A stretch of 43,489 nt of DNA, taken from contig DASXEJ010000071.1 of NCBI GenBank assembly GCA_036490175.1, positions 1 to 43,489 on the forward strand, given 5' to 3'. The notes under the pieces are model-generated. The model had not been told where the DNA came from and did not search any database. It saw only the letters and a list, made by a program, of their open reading frames with translations. The position numbers and the translations under genes are program-made. Source of the stretch: Pirellulales bacterium (lineage in GTDB: Bacteria; Planctomycetota; Planctomycetia; Pirellulales; JACPPG01). This document shows, piece by piece, positions 16,299 to 24,749 of the stretch (within the stretch, counting starts at the first letter, position 1; every line of letters begins with the position of its first letter).

Positions 16299-18146
16299 AT
16301 GCGGCGGTTCCACCTCATCTTTTCGCACCATCCGCAGGTTCGCGCTTTGAGCCACCCCGACGCATCGCAATCAGCCAGCCCGGTGAAGGGAATCGAAGTC
16401 TTCGCCTGGACGATGTACGACTGGGCGAATAGCGCGTACTCCACGTTCCAGATCACGATCTTGATGTTGTACTTGCAGCAGGTCGTGCTGCCGGGCGCGC
16501 CGGGCCAAATTGCGTATGGGTATGGTATCGGCATCTCGACGTTGTTCGCGGCTGTGCTCTCGCCCATTCTGGGAGCCGTAGCCGACGCGCATGCCAGCAA
16601 ACGATTCTGGCTGTGTGTGATGACCTTGGCGGGCGCCCTCGCCAGTGTGGCGATGTACTTTCTGCCCGTGGAAATGTCATGGGCGTTCGTCGGTCTGTTC
16701 TTCGTTACCAGTCTGAGCTTCGAGCTGGCGTGGGGACTGTACAATGCGTTCCTGCCTGAGATTGCTGACGAAAAATCGATGAATCGCGTCTCGGCCTACG
16801 GCTTTGCAATGGGCTATGTCGGCGGCGGACTGGCCCTGCTAATCGGCGTGCTAGTAGTGCAGTACGGCGATGTGCTGGGACTGCCCTCGAATCTGGCAGG
16901 GGATTGCGCCATCGGCCACGAGATCGATTTCGACGTGGCGCTGCCGCCTGGCGATTACTCGGTCACCATCACGGTGGGAGATCTGCGCGAAGCGCACGGC
17001 CCCATAGACGTGTCACTAAATGGAAAGCGTGTCGAGACTGTACGCACAACGCGCGGCGAAGTTCTGGCCTATGACTACCCGGTTACCCTCACTGGTGACA
17101 AGTTATCGCTGCAACTAACCGGACCCGGGACTATCGAACAAGCCGCTTTGGCCGGCGTTGGCATTTCGGGAGGGCCGTTGTCTAGACCGCTCTTGTTCGA
17201 CTTCGGCACCGCGGACTCTGCCGCACAGGCAGGCTCGATCTGGGTCACGAGCGAGGACGAGTTCAAAAGTTACAATCGCGCCGCACTGACAGCGAAGAGC
17301 AAAGCTATCCCGGAAAAGGATCTACCTGAGGAGATTTCTTTCGGTCTGCGCCCGGTAGAGGGGCAGCCGCTCGAATCGCGCGATGCCGTGATGGTCCCCC
17401 GCTTGAAACTAGGACTGCTGATCATGGGGCTTTGGTGGGGCTTGTTTAGCCTGCCTACGTTGTTGATTCTGCGCGATCGTGTCAAGCCCCGCGCGGGGCG
17501 CGAATCGCTTGCCGCCACGGCCGCTCGGGCCGTGCGCGAAGTGAGCAAAACCCTCAGCGGGGTGCGTCATTTCCGCGTTTTATTTTTGTTTTTGATCGCC
17601 TTTCTGATTTACAACGACGGCGTCGCGACGATCATCACGCAATCCACGGTGTTTGCCAAGGAAGTACTGCATATCGGTGCCGGCGAATTGGTTTTTGTGG
17701 TGCTAATGATTCAATTCGTTTCGATGCCGGGCGCACTATTCGTCGGTTGGCTTTCGGGTAAACTTGGCGAGAAGCAGACCCTGATGATGTGCATCGTGGT
17801 TTATATTGGTTGGTTGCTGGCCGCGTTTTTCATCAACACGCGCTTGCAATTCTGGATCATGGGGGCCGTCTTGGCGCTGGTAATGGGGGGCATTCAAAGT
17901 GTCAGCCGTGCCATCATGGGGCTGATGACTCCGGCCAGTCGAAGCGGCGAGTTCTTTGGCTTCTTTAATTTGTCGAGCAAAGCGACCAGCTTCGCCGGTC
18001 CGATCCTATTCAGTTCGATCCTGGCGTGGACCGGCCAGCCGCACCTGGCCATCTTGAGCTTGCTGGTATTCTTCGTCGTGGGCGGCGGACTGGCTTGGTT
18101 TGTCAACGTCGCCGAAGGGCATCGCCGGGCCTTGGAAGATACATAG
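16299..18146 (+). CDS. UMF1/Atg22-type MFS transporter with a large inserted periplasmic domain
   Basis: This 615-residue membrane protein carries the UMF1-family hallmark MYDWANSAY in its first helix (residues about 38-46). Helices 1-5 lie at about residues 32-62, 70-97, 102-122, 126-152 and 163-189. Helix 6 (about 368-391) is separated from helix 5 by about 178 residues, where relatives have a short loop. With a cytoplasmic N-terminus this loop is periplasmic. The insert is beta-rich and contains ALPPGDYSVTITVGD (about 214-228) and, later, LLFDFGTADS (298-307). These resemble the strands of carbohydrate-binding beta-sandwich domains seen in rhamnogalacturonan-type enzymes, but in swapped order. 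Helices 7-12 follow (about 425-601). The substrate is unknown; the insert suggests a sugar or oligosaccharide. The start lacks a clear ribosome-binding site. Confidence 0.82.
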   Translation: MRRFHLIFSHHPQVRALSHPDASQSASPVKGIEVFAWTMYDWANSAYSTFQITILMLYLQQVVLPGAPGQIAYGYGIGISTLFAAVLSPILGAVADAHASKRFWLCVMTLAGALASVAMYFLPVEMSWAFVGLFFVTSLSFELAWGLYNAFLPEIADEKSMNRVSAYGFAMGYVGGGLALLIGVLVVQYGDVLGLPSNLAGDCAIGHEIDFDVALPPGDYSVTITVGDLREAHGPIDVSLNGKRVETVRTTRGEVLAYDYPVTLTGDKLSLQLTGPGTIEQAALAGVGISGGPLSRPLLFDFGTADSAAQAGSIWVTSEDEFKSYNRAALTAKSKAIPEKDLPEEISFGLRPVEGQPLESRDAVMVPRLKLGLLIMGLWWGLFSLPTLLILRDRVKPRAGRESLAATAARAVREVSKTLSGVRHFRVLFLFLIAFLIYNDGVATIITQSTVFAKEVLHIGAGELVFVVLMIQFVSMPGALFVGWLSGKLGEKQTLMMCIVVYIGWLLAAFFINTRLQFWIMGAVLALVMGGIQSVSRAIMGLMTPASRSGEFFGFFNLSSKATSFAGPILFSSILAWTGQPHLAILSLLVFFVVGGGLAWFVNVAEGHRRALEDT

Positions 18147-18285
18147 CCACAGGCGTCACCGGACAGGGGCTGTGACGAGCCAATACGCGCCGCTGGTCCG
18201 TCTGCGGCCGGCACATTAAACTAGCGTTGTTCGCTGCTGGCTCTTCTGGCAGCACGAAACACCAGTGCCCGGAGAATGATTGCTC

Positions 18286-18921
18286 ATGCTAGGTGCCAAA
18301 CTCGACGTCGGTCCGTACCTTGATCGCCTGCACGCCGAGATCGACCGCGTCGACCACGCGGAAATCCGCCAGATGGCGGACCTGATTTACGGAGCCTGGC
18401 AAGACGGAAAATTCGTCTTTATTTTCGGCAATGGTGGCTCGGGCACTACTGCCTCGCACTTCGCCGAAGACCTCGGCAAGAGCAGCCTGCATGAGCACCA
18501 TTTGAAAGATGAATCCAAGAAACGACTCAAGGTGCTCAGCTTGACTGACAACCTGGGCTGGATTATGGCCGTCGGCAATGATGTGGGCTACGACCAGATT
18601 TTCGTACAGCAATTGATGAACTACGGCAGCAAGGGGGACGTGGTGCTCGCGATCAGCGGATCGGGCAACAGCCCCAATGTGTTGGCCGCGGTCGACTGGG
18701 CCAACCGGCACGGACTGAAGACATTTGGGCTAACCGGTTTCGCTGGCGGCAAACTGCGCGGCATGGCACAGGCCGGATTGCAGGTCCCGCTCGACGATAT
18801 GGGCATGGTCGAGAGCATTCATCTGTGCGTATTTCATTGGGTTCTGAACGACGTCTTTGCCCGCATCAACCACGAAGGTCGCCATTCGGCGGGCAGTGTA
18901 CCTACTGCCGCCAGCAAATGA
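18286..18921 (+). CDS. SIS-domain sugar-phosphate isomerase (GmhA-like)
   Basis: The product of about 211 residues is a single SIS domain. It shows the phosphosugar-binding FGNGGSGTTASHFAEDLGK segment and a second loop AISGSGNSPNVL, both typical of phosphoheptose isomerase-like proteins that convert sedoheptulose 7-phosphate; a conserved pair of His residues near HEHH may take part in catalysis. GGAG at 18271-18274 could serve either the ATG used here or an in-frame TTG at 18280. A ROK-family sugar kinase follows 191 bases downstream on the same strand, consistent with both working on phosphorylated sugars, though the spacer argues against strict co-transcription. Exact substrate unknown; family assignment is firm. 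Confidence 0.85.
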   Translation: MLGAKLDVGPYLDRLHAEIDRVDHAEIRQMADLIYGAWQDGKFVFIFGNGGSGTTASHFAEDLGKSSLHEHHLKDESKKRLKVLSLTDNLGWIMAVGNDVGYDQIFVQQLMNYGSKGDVVLAISGSGNSPNVLAAVDWANRHGLKTFGLTGFAGGKLRGMAQAGLQVPLDDMGMVESIHLCVFHWVLNDVFARINHEGRHSAGSVPTAASK

Positions 18922-18926
18922 CGTCG

Positions 18927-18988
18927 TCCACGGGCCACAACGAATTTTTAGTGCGTACTGCTTTTTAGTGTAGTGCGTTGCCCGTGGA
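18927..18988 (+). terminator. long hairpin with internal direct repeat after the SIS gene
   Basis: Six bases after the SIS stop codon, TCCACGGGC (18927-18935) is exactly complementary to GCCCGTGGA (18980-18988), with AACG/CGTT just inside. The 44-base loop holds two copies of TTTTTAGTG (18945-18953 and 18962-18970). It is not a classic terminator, since the T-runs lie in the loop, but a 3'-end or processing role is likely. Confidence 0.35.
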
Positions 18989-19112
18989 TTAGCGCGACCG
19001 ATTAAACGCGGGCTTTTAAACGATGCCACAGGGTTTGATCTTGCAGGACTGCTTCGGCCGAAGCCACAAAGGCTTGATCACATAGCATCATTCCAACTGG
19101 ACGGCCGGCTCC

Positions 19113-20102
19113 ATGTTCTTGGGCGTTGAAATTGGTGGAACGAAGTTGCAGCTAGGCGTTGGCGATGGCTCTGGGCCCCCGCTAATCGAATTGGTACGGC
19201 TCGACGTAATAGGCGCCGACGGCGCGCAAGGAATTCTAGCGCAAATTCGTACGGCGGCGCGAGCATTGATCGTAAAACACGCCGTCAACCGCGTTGGCTT
19301 CGGCTTTGGTGGTCCGATCGACGCTACTGGCTTGCGCACGGTGAAGAGCCACCAGGTCAACGGCTGGGATGATTTCCCTCTGGCCGAGTGGTGTCAACGC
19401 GAGTTGGGCCTGCCGGCCGTGCTCGGAAATGACGCCGATCTAGGAGGCCTGGCCGAAGCGCATTACGGAGCCGGCAGGAATTACAACCCGATCTTCTACA
19501 TCACCGTTGGCACCGGCATCGGCGGTGGCTTTATCGTCGATCGACACGTCTACCGAGGTGGCGGGCACGGCGCGGCCGAACTCGGTCACTTGCGCCCCGG
19601 CGTCAAGGCGACGGATCCTCACGACACGCTCGAATCGCATGCTGCTGGGCCTGGCATCGCGGCGACGATGCGCCGGCGGTTGGCGCAATTGCCCTCGACC
19701 GACGATCGCAATGCGCGCGATCTGGTGGCCCGCTGTGGAGGAAACTTGGAATTGCTTACGGCCAAGATTGTGGGTGAGGCGGCCTCAGCTGGAAACCAGC
19801 TCGCAATGGTAAGCCTGCAAGAATCGCTGCGCGTGCTTGGCTGGGCTATCGCCCAAATGATCACAATTCTTGCGCCAGCGGCCGTGTTGATCGGTGGCGG
19901 CGTATCCCTAATGGGAGAAGAGCTGTTCTTCGTTCCCGTGTGCCGTGAGGTCGAGCGCTATGTCTTTCCGCCATTTCGTGGCACCTACCGGATAATGCCG
20001 GCGCAGCTCGGCGAAGAAATGGTCGTGCATGGGGCCCTGGCGCTGGCGGCGAACGCGGATAATATAACGCCAAATGTCAAAGGACGAATGACGCACTACT
20101 GA
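19113..20102 (+). CDS. ROK-family sugar kinase-like protein lacking the zinc motif
   Basis: The 329-residue protein has the ROK fold: ATP-binding GVEIGGTKLQLG at residues 4-15, catalytic Asp107 in GNDAD, the TVGTGIGGG phosphate loop (131-139), and the ELGH motif with His159. In most ROK kinases ELGH is followed by a CxCGxxGC zinc site; here that stretch (about 160-175) has no cysteine at all. A C-terminal IGGGVS motif completes the ATP site. A glucokinase-type or related hexose kinase function is likely given the intact Asp107, but loss of the zinc site is a real divergence. No ribosome-binding site is visible before the ATG. It follows the SIS isomerase gene on the same strand. Confidence 0.82.
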   Translation: MFLGVEIGGTKLQLGVGDGSGPPLIELVRLDVIGADGAQGILAQIRTAARALIVKHAVNRVGFGFGGPIDATGLRTVKSHQVNGWDDFPLAEWCQRELGLPAVLGNDADLGGLAEAHYGAGRNYNPIFYITVGTGIGGGFIVDRHVYRGGGHGAAELGHLRPGVKATDPHDTLESHAAGPGIAATMRRRLAQLPSTDDRNARDLVARCGGNLELLTAKIVGEAASAGNQLAMVSLQESLRVLGWAIAQMITILAPAAVLIGGGVSLMGEELFFVPVCREVERYVFPPFRGTYRIMPAQLGEEMVVHGALALAANADNITPNVKGRMTHY

Positions 20103-20231
20103 GCGAAATCCGAATGGCCAAAAACGGCCGCCGGCAGCGTTACGATCGTTGGCAAATTCGTCGCGGAACATTCGAGAATCCGTAATCAGACTGACCGGAC
20201 GTGTCAGCAATCGCCGCGGCTTATCGCGCTA

Positions 20232-20603
20232 TCAAAGTGCGCGCTGCTCGTTCCTCGATCGGACTTCCGGCAAAGGATAGTCGATGATGGCCAGCCCCTC
20301 CTGCCCTGCCAGCTCGCGCAATCGTCGCCAGCCGCGGGTGACCAAGGTCTCGCGTTCCTTGACGTAAATACGATCAAGTGAGCGCTTGTCAAAGGGCCCC
20401 TCGACTACCACAGGCGCGAATTCGTTGTCGACGACAAACTGCGCGAGCGCCGGATTGCAGCGCACATGGCGCTCAGCCGTGGTGTGAAGTGTCTCGGGAT
20501 CAATCATGCCAATCACGTAGCGAAGGTATAGATCGCTATCGGTGATTTCTTCGACGTCGCCGCCGCACACGTCGCACAGATAGCCTTCTTCGCACTTCGC
20601 CAT
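20232..20603 (-). CDS. small protein of unknown function with a CxxC pair
   Basis: I do not recognise this 123-residue protein. It begins MAKCEEGYLCDVCGGDVEEI, with Cys4, Cys10 and Cys13 as possible metal ligands and one further Cys in RHVRCNPAL. The central part is rich in aromatic and acidic residues and the C-terminal third is charged and probably helical. I preferred the ATG at 20603 because the 18 upstream residues look unrelated and the Cys cluster then sits at the N-terminus. It lies 64 bases downstream of dapB on the same strand and may be co-transcribed with it. Protein-like composition and neat placement support a real gene. Confidence 0.65.
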   Translation of the reverse strand: MAKCEEGYLCDVCGGDVEEITDSDLYLRYVIGMIDPETLHTTAERHVRCNPALAQFVVDNEFAPVVVEGPFDKRSLDRIYVKERETLVTRGWRRLRELAGQEGLAIIDYPLPEVRSRNEQRAL

Positions 20604-20667
20604 GAAACAACGACCATGATGAATTCGGAATGCCGTACGATCAACGGAATTTGGCAACCAGCGTGAC

Positions 20668-21465
20668 TTATAGCCCTAGGACGTCGCTTATGCCGTACAG
20701 ACCTGCCGGTTTGCCGACTAGGAATCTGGCGGCGGATAGAGCGCCGTGCGCATAGCAATCTCGGTTCGTCGCGCGCACGGTCAGTTCCAGAGTTTCGCCC
20801 AGCAGGCTGAAGATGATCGTATGTTCGCCCGGGTTATCTCCCGTGCGGACCGCGTGATAGCCGATCTCATTATGCGGGCGCTGACCCGGCCGACCGTGGC
20901 GACCGTGCTGCTGATTGCTTTGGCCCATCTCGGCGGCAATGATCTCGCCGAATCGAAGCGCCGTGCCGCTGGGGGCATCTTCCTTGAAGCGATGATGCCG
21001 TTCGATGATCTCGACGTCGGCTCCGGTGGGATGATCCTTTAGCGCGCCGGCAGCCACGGCCGACAATTTCATGGCCAGATTCACGGCCAGGCTCATGCTA
21101 GGAGACCATAAGAGCGGCATCCCGCTGGCCGCCTCTTTGACTTCGCGAAGCTGATCGGCCTCAAGGCCAGTAGTGGCAACCACCAGCGGCACCTTTCGTT
21201 CGCAGCATGTCTTGACGATGGCCAACGTTCCGGCCGGACTGGAAAAATCGATGATTACATCGGCCACCCTATCGAGTGTGGCCGACAAGGGAACATCCAG
21301 CTTGCCAGCGCCGGCGAGCAGGCCGGCATCTTCGCCCAGCTTCGGGTGACCTGCTCGCTCGATTGCCGCGACGATAGTGAAATTGTGGTCTAAAGCTGCG
21401 AGCGCTATCAATCGCTGACCCATCCGACCGGCAGCACCATGGATAGCGAGTTTTGTGGAGGACAT
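20668..21465 (-). CDS. dapB: 4-hydroxy-tetrahydrodipicolinate reductase
   Basis: DapB reduces 4-hydroxy-tetrahydrodipicolinate to tetrahydrodipicolinate with NAD(P)H, in the cytoplasmic pathway to diaminopimelate and lysine. The 265-residue length is normal. The N-terminal GAAGRMG nucleotide-binding loop (residues 10-16), the IDFSSP and ATTGL segments, the catalytic EIIERHHRFKEDAPSGTA motif, and the C-terminal Arg-Thr-Gly-Asp plus GEHTIIF strand are all present. No ribosome-binding site is evident before the ATG. thrC lies upstream on the same strand with 168 bases between, so two aspartate-family biosynthesis genes are neighbours, possibly in one transcript. Confidence 0.95.
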   Translation of the reverse strand: MSSTKLAIHGAAGRMGQRLIALAALDHNFTIVAAIERAGHPKLGEDAGLLAGAGKLDVPLSATLDRVADVIIDFSSPAGTLAIVKTCCERKVPLVVATTGLEADQLREVKEAASGMPLLWSPSMSLAVNLAMKLSAVAAGALKDHPTGADVEIIERHHRFKEDAPSGTALRFGEIIAAEMGQSNQQHGRHGRPGQRPHNEIGYHAVRTGDNPGEHTIIFSLLGETLELTVRATNRDCYAHGALSAARFLVGKPAGLYGISDVLGL

Positions 21466-21633
21466 GCGTGCGAGGGGGCTGTGGGACTATTTCTTTGGTT
21501 GTTGCGAAGTGTCGAGGCGAGGGCGTTGGGTGAGAATGTCTGATGTCGAAGCACAAATGCCGAAAGAAATCCGCATGGCCAAAGCGCTTCGTCTATCGAC
21601 GTTCGTCATCTCTTATGGGGGCTGCCCTCGCCG

Positions 21634-23037
21634 CTAACTGTATAACTGAATCGCCTTGACGATCTCGTTGAGGTCGTTGGGCACCGCTACGGCGCGATTG
21701 GCGTAGGCCGCGCGTTGCACACCTCGGCTGCCAAGTACTTCGTTGAACTTGTCCTGATCCGTGGTGTGATATGCGACAGTGGCGGTCGGGTCCTTTAGTT
21801 GATGGCCGGTTAGGATGCACACTACTCGCTCGGCCGTGCCGATAATTCCCTCGTGCCGCAGCAGCCGCGCGCCGGCGACGCTGGCGGCGCTGGCTGGTTC
21901 ACACCCCAGTCCCCCGGCGCCAACTTGGGCCTTGGCATCCATGATCTCCTGGTCGGTCACCTCGCGCACTACTCCGTCGCAGGTTTCGAGTGCCCTCAGG
22001 CACTTGTTAAGATTCACCGGTCGATTGATCTCGATAGCGCTGGCAATGGTTGAAGCACGTCGCCCCGCATGGTCGAGTTCGCCGTAATAACGCCCGGCCG
22101 ATTCCAGATTGGGAGATCCACTGTTCCAACGCAGACCGCGCCGCTCGTACAGTTCATACAGCGTATTGGCACCGGCGGCATTGATCACAGCGAGCCGCGG
22201 AATGCGATCAATCAGGCCGATTTCGCGCAGCTCGGCGAAGGCCTTGCCGAAGGCACTCGAATTGCCGAGGTTCCCGCCGGGCACCACGATCCAGTCGGGC
22301 ACTTCCCACCGCAGTGCCTCAAGGACGCGGTACATGATCGTCTTCTGCCCCTCGAGGCGGAACGGATTGACGCTGTTGACCAGGTAGATTCCCAGCTCTT
22401 GCGACACTTCCTTGACACGGGCCATCGCATCGTCGAAATCGCCGGCGATCTGCACGGTCAGCGCGCCATAGTCAAGCGCCTGCGAAAGCTTGCCGTACGA
22501 GATTTTGCCCGACCCGACAAAGATCACAGCCTTCATCAGCCGAGTGACCGAGCAATAGGCAGCCAGAGAGGCACTCGTGTTGCCGGTCGATGCACAGGCT
22601 GCGCGACTGGCGCCGATCGTACGTGCGTGGGTGAAGGCGGCCGACATGCCATTGTCTTTGAAGCTGCCCGAAGGGTTCATGCCCTCATACTGCAGAAACA
22701 GACCGTCGGGCTCGACGCCAACAAAACGAGCTACGTTCGGAGCGGGCTGCAGCAGAGTCTGCCCCTCGCCGATCGTGACGATTTGCGAGGGCGGGGCGAA
22801 CGGCAGCAGCTCGTAGAAACGCCACACCCCGCTGAAGCACAGCCGGTCGTAGCGGCGTGACCATTTCTGCTCGAATTGCGATAGCGACTGGGGGGGACGA
22901 GCCCGATCCCAGTCATAGACGACGTCGAGCAGATCGCCGCATACCGCGCACTGGACCCGTACCTCGTCGATTCCATAGGTCGTCCCACAGCGCGGGGAGA
23001 TGCACTTTTGGAAGGCGAGATCGGTCTTGGCTACCAC
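21634..23037 (-). CDS. thrC: threonine synthase
   Basis: Threonine synthase converts O-phosphohomoserine to threonine using pyridoxal phosphate. The protein of about 467 residues has an N-terminal zinc-ribbon-like segment with two CxxC-type pairs (CISPRC and CAVC), then the PLP fold with the Lys of [11 protein letters not shown], the [12 protein letters not shown] phosphate loop, and the GGNLGN loop. This is the class with a Cys-rich N-terminus, about the usual length. The start is uncertain: GTG at 23037 has GGGAGG 14 bases upstream, and a GTG at 23076 would add 13 residues. It precedes dapB on the same strand, consistent with a grouping of aspartate-family biosynthesis genes. Confidence 0.93.
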   Translation of the reverse strand: MVAKTDLAFQKCISPRCGTTYGIDEVRVQCAVCGDLLDVVYDWDRARPPQSLSQFEQKWSRRYDRLCFSGVWRFYELLPFAPPSQIVTIGEGQTLLQPAPNVARFVGVEPDGLFLQYEGMNPSGSFKDNGMSAAFTHARTIGASRAACASTGNTSASLAAYCSVTRLMKAVIFVGSGKISYGKLSQALDYGALTVQIAGDFDDAMARVKEVSQELGIYLVNSVNPFRLEGQKTIMYRVLEALRWEVPDWIVVPGGNLGNSSAFGKAFAELREIGLIDRIPRLAVINAAGANTLYELYERRGLRWNSGSPNLESAGRYYGELDHAGRRASTIASAIEINRPVNLNKCLRALETCDGVVREVTDQEIMDAKAQVGAGGLGCEPASAASVAGARLLRHEGIIGTAERVVCILTGHQLKDPTATVAYHTTDQDKFNEVLGSRGVQRAAYANRAVAVPNDLNEIVKAIQLYS

Positions 23038-23303
23038 GCTAATTGCTCGTGCCTCCCGCGATTTGCCGCACCCCACGACGGGGGAACAGCTCAGTCTACG
23101 CCGGTACTAGCAGACCATCAAGCTAACCTTGCCACGGTCTACTTGACGTCCATAGCACGAGTGTCCGAATGGGCGGGCCCATGCGGTCGATACGATCGGC
23201 CAAATGCGCGGTTTGACAGTCGATTTGGCCCATTTTACAATGGTGAGTCTATGAACTCCTCGCCGGTAGTTCAGGGGGAGTTTTCTGCCGGAGATATCGC
23301 GAA

Positions 23304-23675
23304 ATGAAGAAGGTCGAGTCGAAAGTCTATAAAGAACGCCTCTTGGCGCTACGTGCCCGGCTGCGGGGTGAAGTCAACCAACTGGCAAACGCCGCATTAA
23401 AGAAGAACCGGCCGGACGGGGCAGGTGATCAATCGACCATGCCCATCCACATGGCGGATCTGGGCAGTGACAATTTCGAGCAGGAATTCACGTTGTCGTT
23501 GATGGAGAACGAAGAAGACACTCTTCTGTCCATCGAGTCCGCCTTGGAACGCATTGAGGAAGGGACCTATGGCCAGTGCGAAGAATGCGGCGTGAAAATT
23601 CCGAAATTGCGTCTCAACGCCATTCCCTATGCTCCCCTGTGCGTCAAATGCGCTCAGCAGCTTGAACGTCGGTAA
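23304..23675 (+). CDS. TraR/DksA-family zinc-finger protein
   Basis: At 123 residues this is a short DksA-like protein. An N-terminal coiled-coil region (residues about 1-85) contains the acidic tip (Asp52...Asp56), and a C4 zinc finger follows with Cys92, Cys95, Cys113 and Cys116 (CEECG...CVKC). DksA-type proteins enter the secondary channel of RNA polymerase and adjust transcription with ppGpp; shorter relatives can act alone. A GGAG site nine bases before the ATG supports the start. lspA follows after 266 bases on the same strand. Its role here is inferred from the family. Confidence 0.9.
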   Translation: MKKVESKVYKERLLALRARLRGEVNQLANAALKKNRPDGAGDQSTMPIHMADLGSDNFEQEFTLSLMENEEDTLLSIESALERIEEGTYGQCEECGVKIPKLRLNAIPYAPLCVKCAQQLERR

Positions 23676-23941
23676 GTCGTGAGTGGCATGTTGACCGAGG
23701 GCAGTTTCTTGGCCCCCATGAGATTGCGCACTTATTTGCTAGCAGGGGTTTCGGGCGAGACCCACTAGATTGTCGGCGGACCACGGACGAGTCATGGCGG
23801 CGACGCTTTCCTACTCGTTGCGATCTTGACGCAATCAAGGCAACGGGCCTAAGGTCATGGCAGGGAATGCCGGAATCTCGATGGTCAGCGTCTCTCCCCC
23901 CGACTGACGCACTTTAGTCCCCCTCTGGTAAGGAAACTACC

Positions 23942-24508
23942 ATGACGGCGGTGCCAATTAATCGACATCTGGCGTTCGCGGCCATTGCTATAACGGGTTG
24001 CTTAATCGATCTGGCGACGAAGCGCTCGGTTTTTCACTGGCTGGGAATGCCGGACGCCAACCGGTTTAACGTCTGGTGGATTTGGGAGCCGTACTTCGGA
24101 CTGCAGACCAGCACCAATGAAGGTGCCCTGTTCGGCATGGGGCAAGGCATGGTGTGGCTGTTTGCAGCTGCATCATTCATCGCCATTCTGGCAATTTGTT
24201 ATTGGCTGTTTGTCATCGGCGCGGCACGGGATTGGTTGCTGACGATCGCATTAGCGACTGTTATGGGGGGCGTGCTAGGCAATTTGCACGACCGACTTGG
24301 CCTATGGCCAGTGCCTGATGCCCCCCAATTGCGCATGAATGCCGTCCGAGATTGGATCTTGTTTCAATGGCCTCCCTGGGTTTGGCCGAACTTTAACATT
24401 GCGGATAGCCTGCTGGTGTGCGGAGGAGCGCTGCTGGTATGGCACGCACTAACGCAGGCCACCCCCGCCAGCGGGCCCCGAACCGAGGCTGCCGGTCGCC
24501 AGGCCTAA
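23942..24508 (+). CDS. lspA: lipoprotein signal peptidase (signal peptidase II)
   Basis: LspA is the inner-membrane aspartyl protease that removes signal peptides from prolipoproteins. The 188-residue protein has four membrane helices and all the conserved motifs: Asp and Lys in LIDLATK (residues 21-27), NEGALFG (59-65), GNLHDR with catalytic Asp117, and FNIADS with catalytic Asp155. An AAGGA site eight bases before the ATG fixes the start. The C-terminal tail after the last helix is Ala/Pro/Arg-rich and likely cytoplasmic. It follows the DksA-like gene. Confidence 0.93.
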   Translation: MTAVPINRHLAFAAIAITGCLIDLATKRSVFHWLGMPDANRFNVWWIWEPYFGLQTSTNEGALFGMGQGMVWLFAAASFIAILAICYWLFVIGAARDWLLTIALATVMGGVLGNLHDRLGLWPVPDAPQLRMNAVRDWILFQWPPWVWPNFNIADSLLVCGGALLVWHALTQATPASGPRTEAAGRQA

Positions 24509-24563
24509 TGCCGCCCCGACAGCAAATTCCCAGAATTCCCCTGCGGTCGACATTGCTTTCGAC

Positions 24564-24585
24564 CATGTGAAATGGGTATCACATG
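24564..24585. promoter_or_regulatory. palindromic operator-like site upstream of the Rrf2 gene
   Basis: CATGTGA and its exact complement TCACATG are separated by eight bases, about 165 bases before the Rrf2-type regulator start. The half-site is close to that of CRP/FNR proteins (TGTGA...TCACA), but the spacing is eight rather than six, so the regulator cannot be named. Confidence 0.35.
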
Positions 24586-24749
24586 AGCGGGGAGGATCGG
24601 ATAGATCGTGCGAATCGCGTTTGTGAATGGGCAGACACAGAAAAAAACACAACTCAGCCGAACTGTCGGGGCAGTTTCAGGCAGGGTCGGATGTTACCGT
24701 GTTCTGTTCCCATGTGCGTTGAAAAACTAGCAATCAGGGAGCCACAATT

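Noticed and set aside
16190-16744. minus-strand frame opposite the MFS gene with a protein-like C-terminal 35 residues
   Set aside because: Most of it is antisense to conserved membrane helices of the transporter; only the tail outside that gene looks protein-like.
24564-24585. canonical CRP/FNR binding site
   Set aside because: The half-sites fit, but the spacer is eight bases instead of six, so a CRP-type assignment is not justified.
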